Source: a virus
Strand: one strand, 5' to 3'
Length of the DNA: 44,182 nucleotides
Virus record (IMG/VR): IMGVR_UViG_3300031227_000104
Span: 1 to 44,182 of that record
The notes under the pieces were generated by a model that saw nothing but the letters and a program-made list of their open reading frames with translations, did no database searches and was not told the origin of the DNA. Both the position numbers and the translations under genes were made by a program. Each line of letters starts with the position of its first letter. Positions within the stretch are counted from its first letter, which is position 1. Positions 37,678-44,182 of the stretch are shown here, in pieces.

Positions 37678-38259
37678 ATGCTTGAGTCTGCAAGAGCTTT
37701 AATAGGGACTAAGATTCCAAACGAATACTTGGTTGATGGGGATGTAACACTTATTAAGCTCAAGGAAGGTGTTTGGACTAAGATAGATACTAAGAACTAT
37801 GACAAGGTAAGGTATTGCCGCTGGGGTTTAAGTAACGGCTACGCCAGAACAGCAACCTTTGGACCTACAATAAATATGTCAAGGTTTCTTGTTCGAGGGA
37901 AAGAAGACGAAGTTCCTGATCATATTAATCGAGATAGATTGGATAATCGTGAAGAGAATCTCCGTTGGTGTAGTTTTAGTGAGAATAGCTTAAACGCAGA
38001 TCGTTGTGATAAAACCGTAGAGCAGCGGGCTTTTAATACACTCAGAGAAGGTTTTGATCTTGAGGAGATGACTAAGGATCTTCCTCCGAAGATGAGAGAT
38101 TTGCTTCTTTGGTCCCAGACAGAAAATTTCAAAAGGTTTATTGAGTTTCTTAGCTCCCTCTATGAGGGAGAAAAGGTACCCACAACTCTTTCCGAGCTAA
38201 GGATACTTCAAGATTGGCCAGATTTGATGGCTAAGTGGCTGCTTAAAGAAAAGGATTAG
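37678..38259 (+). CDS. HNH endonuclease-like protein with unusual helical C-terminus
   Basis: The 193-residue product has the HNH core VPDHINRDRLDNREENLRWC followed by SENSLNADR, as in the AP2-type homing enzymes here. No AP2 domain follows. Instead, about 90 residues of helical sequence (FNTLREGFDLEEMTKDLPPK, then LLWSQTENFKRFIEFLSSLY) end in WPDLMAKWLLKEKD. I chose the ATG at 37678 because ACGGAGG lies 7 nt upstream. It may be an HNH domain recombined onto an unrelated phage gene. Confidence 0.7.
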   Translation: MLESARALIGTKIPNEYLVDGDVTLIKLKEGVWTKIDTKNYDKVRYCRWGLSNGYARTATFGPTINMSRFLVRGKEDEVPDHINRDRLDNREENLRWCSFSENSLNADRCDKTVEQRAFNTLREGFDLEEMTKDLPPKMRDLLLWSQTENFKRFIEFLSSLYEGEKVPTTLSELRILQDWPDLMAKWLLKEKD

Positions 38260-38264
38260 AAGAA

Positions 38265-39422
38265 ATGGCCTTAGCAAACTATGATGAGATTATCTCGGGA
38301 GCCTCAAAACTTTACAAAGTTGACCCAGATCTGCTTCGGGCAATGATTCAAGTAGAAAGTAGGGGGAGAACTGGAGCGGTTTCATCTAAGGGGGCTCGAG
38401 GGCTCATGCAGCTGATGCCTGAGACGGCAAGAGCGATGGGAGTGGAGGATCTCGGAGACCCCAGACAGAATATCTTTGGTGGGGCTAAGTACATAGCCAA
38501 ACAGCTCAAAGCTACCAAAGGGGATGTTTCCCTTTCGTTGGCTCGGTATAATGCAGGGCCAGGAGCTGTGAAGAAATATGGTGGAGTTCCTCCGTTTAAG
38601 GAAACTCAAGCCTATATTCCCAAGGTTCTTGAAGCCTATGGAAGATTTAAGCAGACCTCCGAACCCAAAGTCTCTTCGGAAGTCTCCCAAGAAAGAAGGT
38701 TGGGATCAGGATCTACTGGTTCTTGGCCGAGTGGAGAGGGGCTTAAAGAGGGGGTTGAAGCTGGGCTTGGTGGGATACCTGATGTAGGTCTGGAGGTTAA
38801 GGACTCACTAAAGGAAATCTATCGAGTAGCTTCACAACCTTTAGGCGGAGAGGCAATCAACCCCAGACAACCTTTCAGTGAAGCTCCGTTTGAGTTTTTG
38901 GGAAGTCTTGTTGGATATATAGCTGCTCTTCCTGTGAAGGTTGTTGGAGACTTGATTGGGAAGGGTGAGCAGGTTCAAAGAGGAGCTGCACAGACTCTTC
39001 TCGGTGGGCCAAGAGGGGAAACAGGGGATTGGACTTCTGAGCAGCTAAGGATGGGAATGGCAGCAACGGAGTTTACCCTGGAGGCTATGGTTGGGTCTAA
39101 GCTGTTAAGTAGGCAGAAGGTAGCTAAGGGAGCTCGGAGAGTGCTTTATCAAGAATTTGGAGCTATAGAGAATTCCGCTCTGAAACCAATGAGTTCGGGG
39201 AGGAAAGAATTCTTACGGACTGGATTAGAAAAACGTCTAAGCAAGAACCCCAGACCAGACATAATTCAACGGTCAGACAAAGTTCCAGGATTTTTCAATG
39301 AGTTCGTAGAACAAATTGCTAAACCCGGAGAAGATATAGTACTGTCTCCAAAGTCTAAAGCTATGCGTGAGTCAATGAAAAAAGGTAGAGGAGCTTTTTT
39401 AAGAGAACAAGGATTGCTTTAA
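38265..39422 (+). CDS. Virion lytic transglycosylase (SLT domain) with long C-terminus
   Basis: The 385-residue product has an N-terminal soluble-lytic-transglycosylase domain (residues about 5-128). Its catalytic Glu31 is in MIQVESRG, followed by SKGARGLMQLMPETA, NIFGGAKYIAKQL, SLSLARYNAGPGAV and a final ETQAYIPKVL. It cleaves the glycan backbone of peptidoglycan. The other 250 residues are Gly/Ser-rich then helical, as in ejection-associated proteins that open the cell wall during DNA entry. Its place next to the terminase genes rather than the ejection cluster is unusual. The ribosome site is weak. Confidence 0.85.
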   Translation: MALANYDEIISGASKLYKVDPDLLRAMIQVESRGRTGAVSSKGARGLMQLMPETARAMGVEDLGDPRQNIFGGAKYIAKQLKATKGDVSLSLARYNAGPGAVKKYGGVPPFKETQAYIPKVLEAYGRFKQTSEPKVSSEVSQERRLGSGSTGSWPSGEGLKEGVEAGLGGIPDVGLEVKDSLKEIYRVASQPLGGEAINPRQPFSEAPFEFLGSLVGYIAALPVKVVGDLIGKGEQVQRGAAQTLLGGPRGETGDWTSEQLRMGMAATEFTLEAMVGSKLLSRQKVAKGARRVLYQEFGAIENSALKPMSSGRKEFLRTGLEKRLSKNPRPDIIQRSDKVPGFFNEFVEQIAKPGEDIVLSPKSKAMRESMKKGRGAFLREQGLL

Positions 39423-39433
39423 AGGAGGAAAAG

Positions 39434-39970
39434 ATGGGTCGCCCCGCAGAAAATTTACCCGATCGAACTCAGATTAAACAACTGAGAAACCACCACAGGT
39501 CTATGGCAAGGGATATTGTTGCTATGGGTGAGCTGAGAAATAAGGATCTTGCTCGGATCTATAATATGGCTCCTGCGCAGATCTCAATTATTACTAACTC
39601 CCCCCTTTTCATTGCCGAAGTCTGTAGGTTGGAAACTGAGGTTGAAGAGAGTATCTGTGATGTTAGGGAAGGGATAAGGCTTTTGGTACCTCGGGCCGAA
39701 CAAGTTCTCAAAGAAGAGCTCTATAAGGATGATGAGGATGGAGAGGGTGGGAAGAAGCTTAGCCTCTCGGAAAGGAAGCTCCGATTGGGGGTGGCTGCGG
39801 ATATCTTAGACCGAGATGCTGGAAAGAAAAAGATGGGGGAGAGTGCGGCGAAGAGTCTCCATTTTCATCAGCATAACGAGATCCATGTGGTTAAGGATAT
39901 GACTACCGAGGAGCTTCAAAACGATGTCTTTAAACTTATTGAGGATGTAGACGAGAATGTGATAGGCTAA
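39434..39970 (+). CDS. Terminase small subunit
   Basis: The 178-residue product has a helix-turn-helix-like N-terminal part (MGELRNKDLARIYNMAPAQI) and a central helical region (EVEESICDVREGIRLLVPRA). The C-terminal part ends in an acidic tail (MTTEELQNDVFKLIEDVDEN). Position, length and the DNA-binding N-terminus fit a packaging-recognition subunit. It starts after AAAGGAGG and overlaps the next gene by TAATG. Sequence similarity to a named family was not tested. Confidence 0.65.
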   Translation: MGRPAENLPDRTQIKQLRNHHRSMARDIVAMGELRNKDLARIYNMAPAQISIITNSPLFIAEVCRLETEVEESICDVREGIRLLVPRAEQVLKEELYKDDEDGEGGKKLSLSERKLRLGVAADILDRDAGKKKMGESAAKSLHFHQHNEIHVVKDMTTEELQNDVFKLIEDVDENVIG

Positions 39971-40876
39971 TGGAAAAACTTATCAAAAACGAGAAGATGC
40001 GGTTAGCTTTAGAAGAGCATATAGGGGTGGAACGTCCTGGGGCAGAAAGCTTTCTTATGGATGCTATGGAGGTTGCTGCACAAATGTTGGGTTTGCCTAT
40101 GGGTATGATGAGATACCGAGGAGCTAAGAAAAGTGTAGCAGCTGCATTGGCTAAAAAGATGAAACCTGTGAAGGGAACTTACCACGAACCTTTCGTTGGT
40201 TCAGGAAGCTCGCTTCTTAGGGTTGGGAAAGCTGGGAAGTTTGAAAAAGCTATAGTTTCCGATAAGAATCCTCAGGTTACAGAGTATCTTAAAGAGATTA
40301 AAAAGGATCCTCAAGGAGTTAAAGAAAGTTTTCTACGGTTTAGTGAGGGACTTATCCAAGGGGATAAGGGGGAAAGTACTCAAAGAGGATATTCCTTTTA
40401 TAAAAGAAGTTTGGGGAAAGCTTAGTAAAGGAACCTATGAAGGAGCTGATAAAGCGGGAGCTCACTTGTTTCTTGGAAATTATAACCGTGTGTATATGCC
40501 TGGGGAAATACCTCGTGTATCTCCTGGGAGCTATGTTTCGTCTAAGAGTGTAGCACAAAAGATTGATGATCTTGGTGAGGTTATGCAGAAGCGGAATGTT
40601 CAAATTAAGACTCAAGGTTGGGAAGAAAGTTTAAAAGATATTAAACCAGGAGATTTTGTAAATTTAGATACCCCTTATCTGAAAACTTTTGGCTACCCAG
40701 GTATAAAAAGTACTACCGCCGCAGATCACGCTAAAATGAGTCAGTTGCTTGAGGAAGTAAGTGGAAAGACTTCGGGGATTGTTTACAACTCTCCAGTAGG
40801 GGCGAAGGAATTTCCTTGGCTTGAGTTTGAACCAACAGGATTGTTGAGGGGAGAAGAAGTTGCTGGACAATGGTAA
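39970..40876 (+). pseudogene. D12-class (Dam-like) adenine-N6 methyltransferase split by a frameshift
   Basis: Two overlapping frames together make one enzyme. Frame one (39970-40425) has MRYRGAKKSVAAALA and the SAM-binding motif YHEPFVGSGSSLL. Frame two (40343-40876) has KVLKEDIPFIKEVWGKLSKG, HLFLGNYNRVYMPGEI and the catalytic LDTPYLKTFGYPG, a DPPY-type motif. Sense passes from one to the other around the run AAGGGGGAAAG at 40366-40376, where one extra base breaks the gene. It could be a natural mutation, programmed slippage or a sequencing error. If intact, it would methylate adenine, possibly at GATC. Confidence 0.8.
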
Positions 40877-42725
40877 AGCTATTTTAGGCCAAATACCAAA
40901 GGATTATAGGGAGAATTTAGCCTGGAGGAGAGGGATTCTTTCCAAGTCTCGGAGGGATCTCATTTTCCGGGCTAAGGTTAAAGAGCTCTTTCATAGGGAT
41001 ATCATCTTTGCTTTTAATGCTTTTTTCTATACTCTTGATGTAAGGCGAAGACCTTTTCACCACCAACCTTTCTGTACCTATAAGTATCAAGAAGAGAAAG
41101 TCCTTCTCCCCTTAGTGGAGGCAATCAATGGAGGTTGGGATTGCCCTATGGAGAAGAGTAGGGATATGGGAGCTTCTTGGCTTGTTATCCTTACCTTCCT
41201 GTGGTTCTGGTTAGACCCAAAAGGTGGGACAGATTTTCTTTTAGGCTCTCGTATTGAAGACTATGTAGACAAGAAGGGGGATATGAGGACTCTTCTTGAG
41301 AAGGCCAGGTATACGCTGAGGAAACTCCCCAAGTGGCTGCTTCCCAAGGGGTTTGTATGGAAGAAGCATGATAACTTTATGAGGCTGCAGAACCCTGAGA
41401 CTGGAGCTTCGATAACTGGAGAGAGTAACAACGCTAACTTCTCGACTGGTGGGCGATATGCTGCAGTTCTCTTCGACGAATTCGCTAAGTGGGAAGGAAC
41501 TGATCGAGCAGCTTGGATGGCTGCTGGAGATGCGACACCGTCTCGAATCCCAGTATCTACTCCATTCGGGGCTGCTGGTCAACATTACGATTTAGTCACC
41601 GATACTACAAAGCGGAAAATCCGCCTTCACTGGAGCCTTCACCCAAGAAAAGCCGAGGGAGCCTATTGCAACTGGCCGAGAAAAAAGGATGATGAGGATC
41701 TCGAGGGTGAGGGTTTGGAGACCCTAATCCGGAGTCCTTGGTACGACAGGGAATGTCAGAGAAGATCGGCTTTAGAGATTGCACAAGAGCTTGATATCGA
41801 CTATATTGGGGCAGGTCGCCCGGCTTTTGATGACAAAGCGGGCAAGCGGGTAGGAATCCTTCTGAAAATTGGTCGAACACCTGAGACTTACTATGACTTC
41901 AATCTGGGGGGCTTGGAGTTGATTGACGTAGGCGGGGTGCGAGACTCTGAAGGATTCCTTACCGTTTTCCGGAAACCTAAAAAGGAGGATTCCTATGCGC
42001 TCGGAGTTGATGTAGTCGAAGGGACGGAAGATGGAGACTACGCAATTGTTAAAGTTCTCAACCGTAGGACTAAAGACTGTGACGCCAGTTATTTCTCACG
42101 GATTAACGAGGTTGAGCTTGCTCGTATTATCAAGATTGTTGCCGACTTCTATACCACCACCGATGCTCCCTGGGTGGGAATAGAAACAAACTCCCCAGGC
42201 CTTGCTACCTTTGATTTCTGTTTTGAGATCTACGACGTAGAAAACCTCTTCATGATGCCTATTTTCGACTCTGCAAAACAATCCGTAAGCTTCAAGAAGG
42301 GTTGGAGGACTACGGAGCCGAGTCGAAAAGTCCTGGTTTCAGGGGTGAAGAATTGGCTTCTTGAGAAACAGGGATGGGGAGATTCTCGGCTTTGCCGGGA
42401 GATGACTACCTTCGTTATAAATAAGAATCAAAAGCCTGAGGCTAAGTCCGGCTGCAATGATGATGAGGTTATGGCTTGGGGAATAGCAATCCAAGTAGAC
42501 CTTATAGCCCCTGAGGTAGACTATGTGGCTCCCAGAAGGCTTCGAGAAGATGGGCTTTCCCAAGAGATCTTCAGGCCTAAAAAGATTGAGGGAGAGCCAG
42601 AGACTCTGGAGGAAAGATGTCTTGCTTGTGCGTTGAAGCGACGAGAAGAGAAAGACTTAATAACCCATCACGGCTCGATTGATCCATTTAATGGATCGGT
42701 TGAGTATGGGTGGGTAGAGAGCTAA
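40860..42725 (+). CDS. Terminase large subunit
   Basis: The 621-residue product has an adenine-binding and Walker A region (EKSRDMGASW, 98-107), Walker B AVLFDE (202-207) and coupling motif STPFG. A C-terminal RNase H-like nuclease follows (ALGVDVVEGTEDGDY with Asp383; VGIETNSPG; NDDEVMAWGIA near 530). It powers DNA packaging and cuts concatemers. The start is a TTG overlapping the methylase remnant by 17 nt, after GAGGGGAG. The last residues, DPFNGSVEYGWVES, are encoded by dyad copy 9 and lie beyond the usual end of the nuclease domain. Confidence 0.92.
   Translation: MLDNGKAILGQIPKDYRENLAWRRGILSKSRRDLIFRAKVKELFHRDIIFAFNAFFYTLDVRRRPFHHQPFCTYKYQEEKVLLPLVEAINGGWDCPMEKSRDMGASWLVILTFLWFWLDPKGGTDFLLGSRIEDYVDKKGDMRTLLEKARYTLRKLPKWLLPKGFVWKKHDNFMRLQNPETGASITGESNNANFSTGGRYAAVLFDEFAKWEGTDRAAWMAAGDATPSRIPVSTPFGAAGQHYDLVTDTTKRKIRLHWSLHPRKAEGAYCNWPRKKDDEDLEGEGLETLIRSPWYDRECQRRSALEIAQELDIDYIGAGRPAFDDKAGKRVGILLKIGRTPETYYDFNLGGLELIDVGGVRDSEGFLTVFRKPKKEDSYALGVDVVEGTEDGDYAIVKVLNRRTKDCDASYFSRINEVELARIIKIVADFYTTTDAPWVGIETNSPGLATFDFCFEIYDVENLFMMPIFDSAKQSVSFKKGWRTTEPSRKVLVSGVKNWLLEKQGWGDSRLCREMTTFVINKNQKPEAKSGCNDDEVMAWGIAIQVDLIAPEVDYVAPRRLREDGLSQEIFRPKKIEGEPETLEERCLACALKRREEKDLITHHGSIDPFNGSVEYGWVES
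42674..42704. repeat. Dispersed dyad element, copy 9 (best extended stem)
   Basis: GATCCATTTAATGGATC is centred at 42689. Thirteen consecutive positions on each side can pair if G-U is allowed (CTCGATTGATCCA with TGGATCGGTTGAG) around a 5-nt loop. It overlaps the terminase 3' end and lies 69 nt before the next gene. Confidence 0.9.
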
Positions 42726-42728
42726 AAG

Positions 42729-42741
42729 GCGGCTTTGCCGC
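42729..42741. repeat. Triloop hairpin GCGGC-TTT-GCCGC
   Basis: A perfect 5-bp stem with TTT loop lies between dyad copy 9 and the GGGAGG site of the gene at 42758. Here the two leader elements sit in tandem. Confidence 0.75.
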
Positions 42742-42757
42742 AGGGAGGAAAGAGAAG

Positions 42758-43111
42758 ATGAGTGAGAATGTGAAGACTATGGAGTTGTTTCGAGGGACTG
42801 GGGGAGCCATTGTGAAAAAGGCTACGCTTACCAGTGATGCTATAGATATGAGTAAGCTGAGGCTGAATGGGAATTTTTCACTTCATATGATTAATACTGG
42901 AGGGACGGTTACGGTTACAGTGTTGGTTTGTTCGACGCTAAAGGGAACTTTTGTGGCTCCTTCGGTTGCGGTTACTGTGATTTCGGCTGGGGCTGCAGGA
43001 ACTCATTTTACAGGGTTTAGTCCTCCACTGGCTCCGTTTATTAAGCTTCTTTTTACGGAGACTGATGTGGCAACTGTGACGGCTATGGATGCTTGGTTGA
43101 ACTATCAGTAG
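42758..43111 (+). CDS. Small beta-rich protein, possibly virion decoration
   Basis: The 117-residue product (SENVKTMELFRGTGGAIVKK, then LHMINTGGTVTVTVLVCSTL) is rich in Thr, Val and Gly and probably all beta. I chose the ATG at 42758 because GGGAGGAAAG lies upstream; the frame extends up to 42710 without a ribosome site. It lies between the terminase and a holin-like gene. A decoration or tail role is inferred from composition only. Confidence 0.55.
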   Translation: MSENVKTMELFRGTGGAIVKKATLTSDAIDMSKLRLNGNFSLHMINTGGTVTVTVLVCSTLKGTFVAPSVAVTVISAGAAGTHFTGFSPPLAPFIKLLFTETDVATVTAMDAWLNYQ

Positions 43112-43173
43112 GCCCTTAGGCTCTTAGGGTTTGAGAGATTGACTGCTTGGGGGGAAGAGAGAGGAGAGAAGAA

Positions 43174-43425
43174 ATGAATATTGGAGCTAAGATTATAGGG
43201 AAGGTGAGAGAAAGTCTCTCGGAGGATAATGGGAATCTTTCGAGTATGCGAATTTTAACCGCCTTGGTGGTTGTAGTGGTTCTGGGGAACTGGACCTATA
43301 TTAATGTGACTACCGGGGTTTTGCATGGATTTGACTGGCAAGATCTGGGTGTGATTCTGGGGCCTTTAGGCGCAAAGACTTGGCAGAAGGGTAAGGAAGG
43401 AGGGAAAGCTGATGAGGTTTCTTAA
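43174..43425 (+). CDS. Holin-like phage membrane protein
   Basis: The 83-residue product matches a common phage pattern: an amphipathic start (VRESLSEDNGNLSSMRILTA), one strong transmembrane helix (ALVVVVVLGNWTYINV), then FDWQDLGVILGPLGAKTWQK and a charged tail. Proteins of this form next to terminase genes are usually annotated as holins. It starts after GAGGAG and overlaps the next gene by 14 nt. This is the second holin-like gene of the window. Confidence 0.6.
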   Translation: MNIGAKIIGKVRESLSEDNGNLSSMRILTALVVVVVLGNWTYINVTTGVLHGFDWQDLGVILGPLGAKTWQKGKEGGKADEVS

Positions 43426-44056
43426 GCTGTTTGGAAGTTGGTTAGTTGTAGGGTTGCTAAGTTTGGGTTTGGCAGGAACGGGTTTGGCTTGGGATCAGGG
43501 AACCTGGGATGGTTCGAAGCTTAACCAATATAAAACTATTTATATCGACGCTGGAGCCCTTGTACCCTGCACAACAAATGGAGCACTTGCAGGTACTTAT
43601 GAGTACGGTACGCATGACTTAGATCATGATTATTATGCTTTCGATGCCGGAGCTACCGAAGAGAGGGTACAGTATAAAAGCCCGATGCCTGAAGATTGGG
43701 ACAGGGGAACTGTTAAGGTAAAATTTTACTGGTCCTCAGCAACAGGTAGTACCGCAAATGATACTTGTGAATGGGGAGTTAAAGCACAAGCATTTTCTGA
43801 CAGCGATCCTAATGATGCGGCCTTTGCTGATGCAGGAGAGGTTATTAGTGATGTTTTGTTAGCTGATGCTGGAGCAGATGCTCAATTAAGTGACGCAACC
43901 CCAGCGGTCACTGTTGGCGGGTCTCCTGCTTTGTCCGATATGATAGTTTGGGAAATCTATAGGAACACGGATGGTACAGATGATATGGCGGAGGATGGCT
44001 GGTTAAAAGGGATTGCCATACAATATAAAGCCACCAGTGCTGTAGCTGCATGGTAA
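43412..44056 (+). CDS. Secreted beta-sandwich protein
   Basis: The 214-residue product begins with a clear signal peptide (FGSWLVVGLLSLGLAGTGLA, cleavage near LAW). It then has a beta-sandwich-like domain (YYAFDAGATEERVQYKSPMP, VKVKFYWSSATGST, MIVWEIYRNTD, IAIQYKAT). The mature domain resembles a module often found in phage tail or fibre regions. A signal peptide on such a protein is unexpected and suggests export to the host envelope or a borrowed reading frame. It lies near the receptor-binding genes if the genome is circular. Confidence 0.65.
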   Translation: MRFLKLFGSWLVVGLLSLGLAGTGLAWDQGTWDGSKLNQYKTIYIDAGALVPCTTNGALAGTYEYGTHDLDHDYYAFDAGATEERVQYKSPMPEDWDRGTVKVKFYWSSATGSTANDTCEWGVKAQAFSDSDPNDAAFADAGEVISDVLLADAGADAQLSDATPAVTVGGSPALSDMIVWEIYRNTDGTDDMAEDGWLKGIAIQYKATSAVAAW

Positions 44057-44068
44057 GGGAGAAATCTG

Positions 44069-44182
44069 ATGAAAAAACTTATATTTATGCTGTTTTTAAT
44101 ACCATCCTTAGTATTTGCTGCTGAGTATGAAAAATGGGCAATGGTTGAAGATGGGAAAATTATCCAGTTCAAAACCGTTGAT
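44069..44182 (+). CDS. Secreted protein, 3' truncated by window edge
   Basis: The 38 visible codons start with a signal peptide (MKKLIFMLFLIPSLVFA) followed by AEYEKWAMVEDGKIIQFKTV. It starts 12 nt after the previous stop. The frame is open at the window's end and would run in phase into base 1 if the ends were joined directly. Family not recognisable from this fragment. Confidence 0.6.
   Translation, partial: MKKLIFMLFLIPSLVFAAEYEKWAMVEDGKIIQFKTVD

Noticed and set aside
2025-42704. Dyad elements as rho-independent terminators or protelomerase target
   Set aside because: There is no T-run after the stems and several lie between a gene and its own ribosome site. Protelomerase sites are longer and single-copy, and no protelomerase gene was seen.
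1-44182. Integrase, excisionase or CI-type repressor (temperate lifestyle)
   Set aside because: No recombinase or repressor signature was found in any frame. The small regulator-like protein at 28039 is not enough to claim lysogeny.

Overview
The window looks like most of the genome of a short-tailed (podovirus-like) double-stranded DNA phage of the class Caudoviricetes. It holds a large terminase, a portal of about 670 residues, a protein in the scaffold position, an HK97-type capsid protein, a head-tail adaptor, a large tail nozzle protein and several big putative ejection proteins. There is no tape measure, sheath or tail tube, and I recognise no integrase or repressor. Nearly every gene starts after a purine-rich AGGAG-type ribosome site, so the host uses Shine-Dalgarno initiation. 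Several phage proteins carry signal peptides and one has a lipobox. The host cannot be named from the sequence.

Layout. (1) 1-2346, plus strand: the 3' end of a receptor-binding protein with a C-type-lectin domain of the diversity-generating-retroelement target type, then a lipoprotein, a holin-like protein, an M15-like lysin candidate and a secreted FnIII protein. (2) 2458-20232, plus strand: portal, scaffold candidate, major capsid, beta-helix protein, zinc-ribbon proteins, adaptor, nozzle, a Cys-rich virion protein and ejection proteins, ending at a strong hairpin terminator. (3) 20215-35564, minus strand: an early/replication operon running toward the structural genes. It encodes a DUF3987-like ATPase, a deoxyribosyltransferase-like protein, a family A DNA polymerase with an N-terminal uracil-glycosylase-like domain, a ParB-methyltransferase fusion, a HIRAN protein, two tRNAs, a DUF669-like protein, a Sak4-like ATPase, a PD-(D/E)XK nuclease with four Cys, two HNH-AP2 homing endonucleases and many small unknown genes. 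(4) 35565-37677: a control region rich in repeats (11-bp iterons, a 26-A tract, three dyads exactly 54 bp apart, thirteen 15-bp units), with a leftward promoter, one isolated gene and a rightward promoter. (5) 37678-44182, plus strand: an HNH protein, a lytic transglycosylase, small terminase, a frameshifted D12-class adenine methylase, large terminase, a small beta protein, a holin-like protein and two secreted proteins, the last cut by the window edge. If the genome is circular or permuted, regions 5, 1 and 2 form one late rightward unit.

The most unusual feature is a family of nine dispersed copies of a dyad element with core GATCCATTTAATGGATC. Six lie 23-41 nt upstream of a gene start and just before its ribosome site, and a seventh lies 69 nt upstream. 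Where they overlap coding sequence they are read in the same frame, giving a peptide of the form (D/N)-P-(F/L)-N-G. A second family of tiny GGC-triloop-GCC hairpins occupies similar pre-ribosome-site positions. I do not recognise either as a named element. They suggest a phage-wide system of leader elements (RNA processing or translational control, protein binding, or small mobile palindromes).
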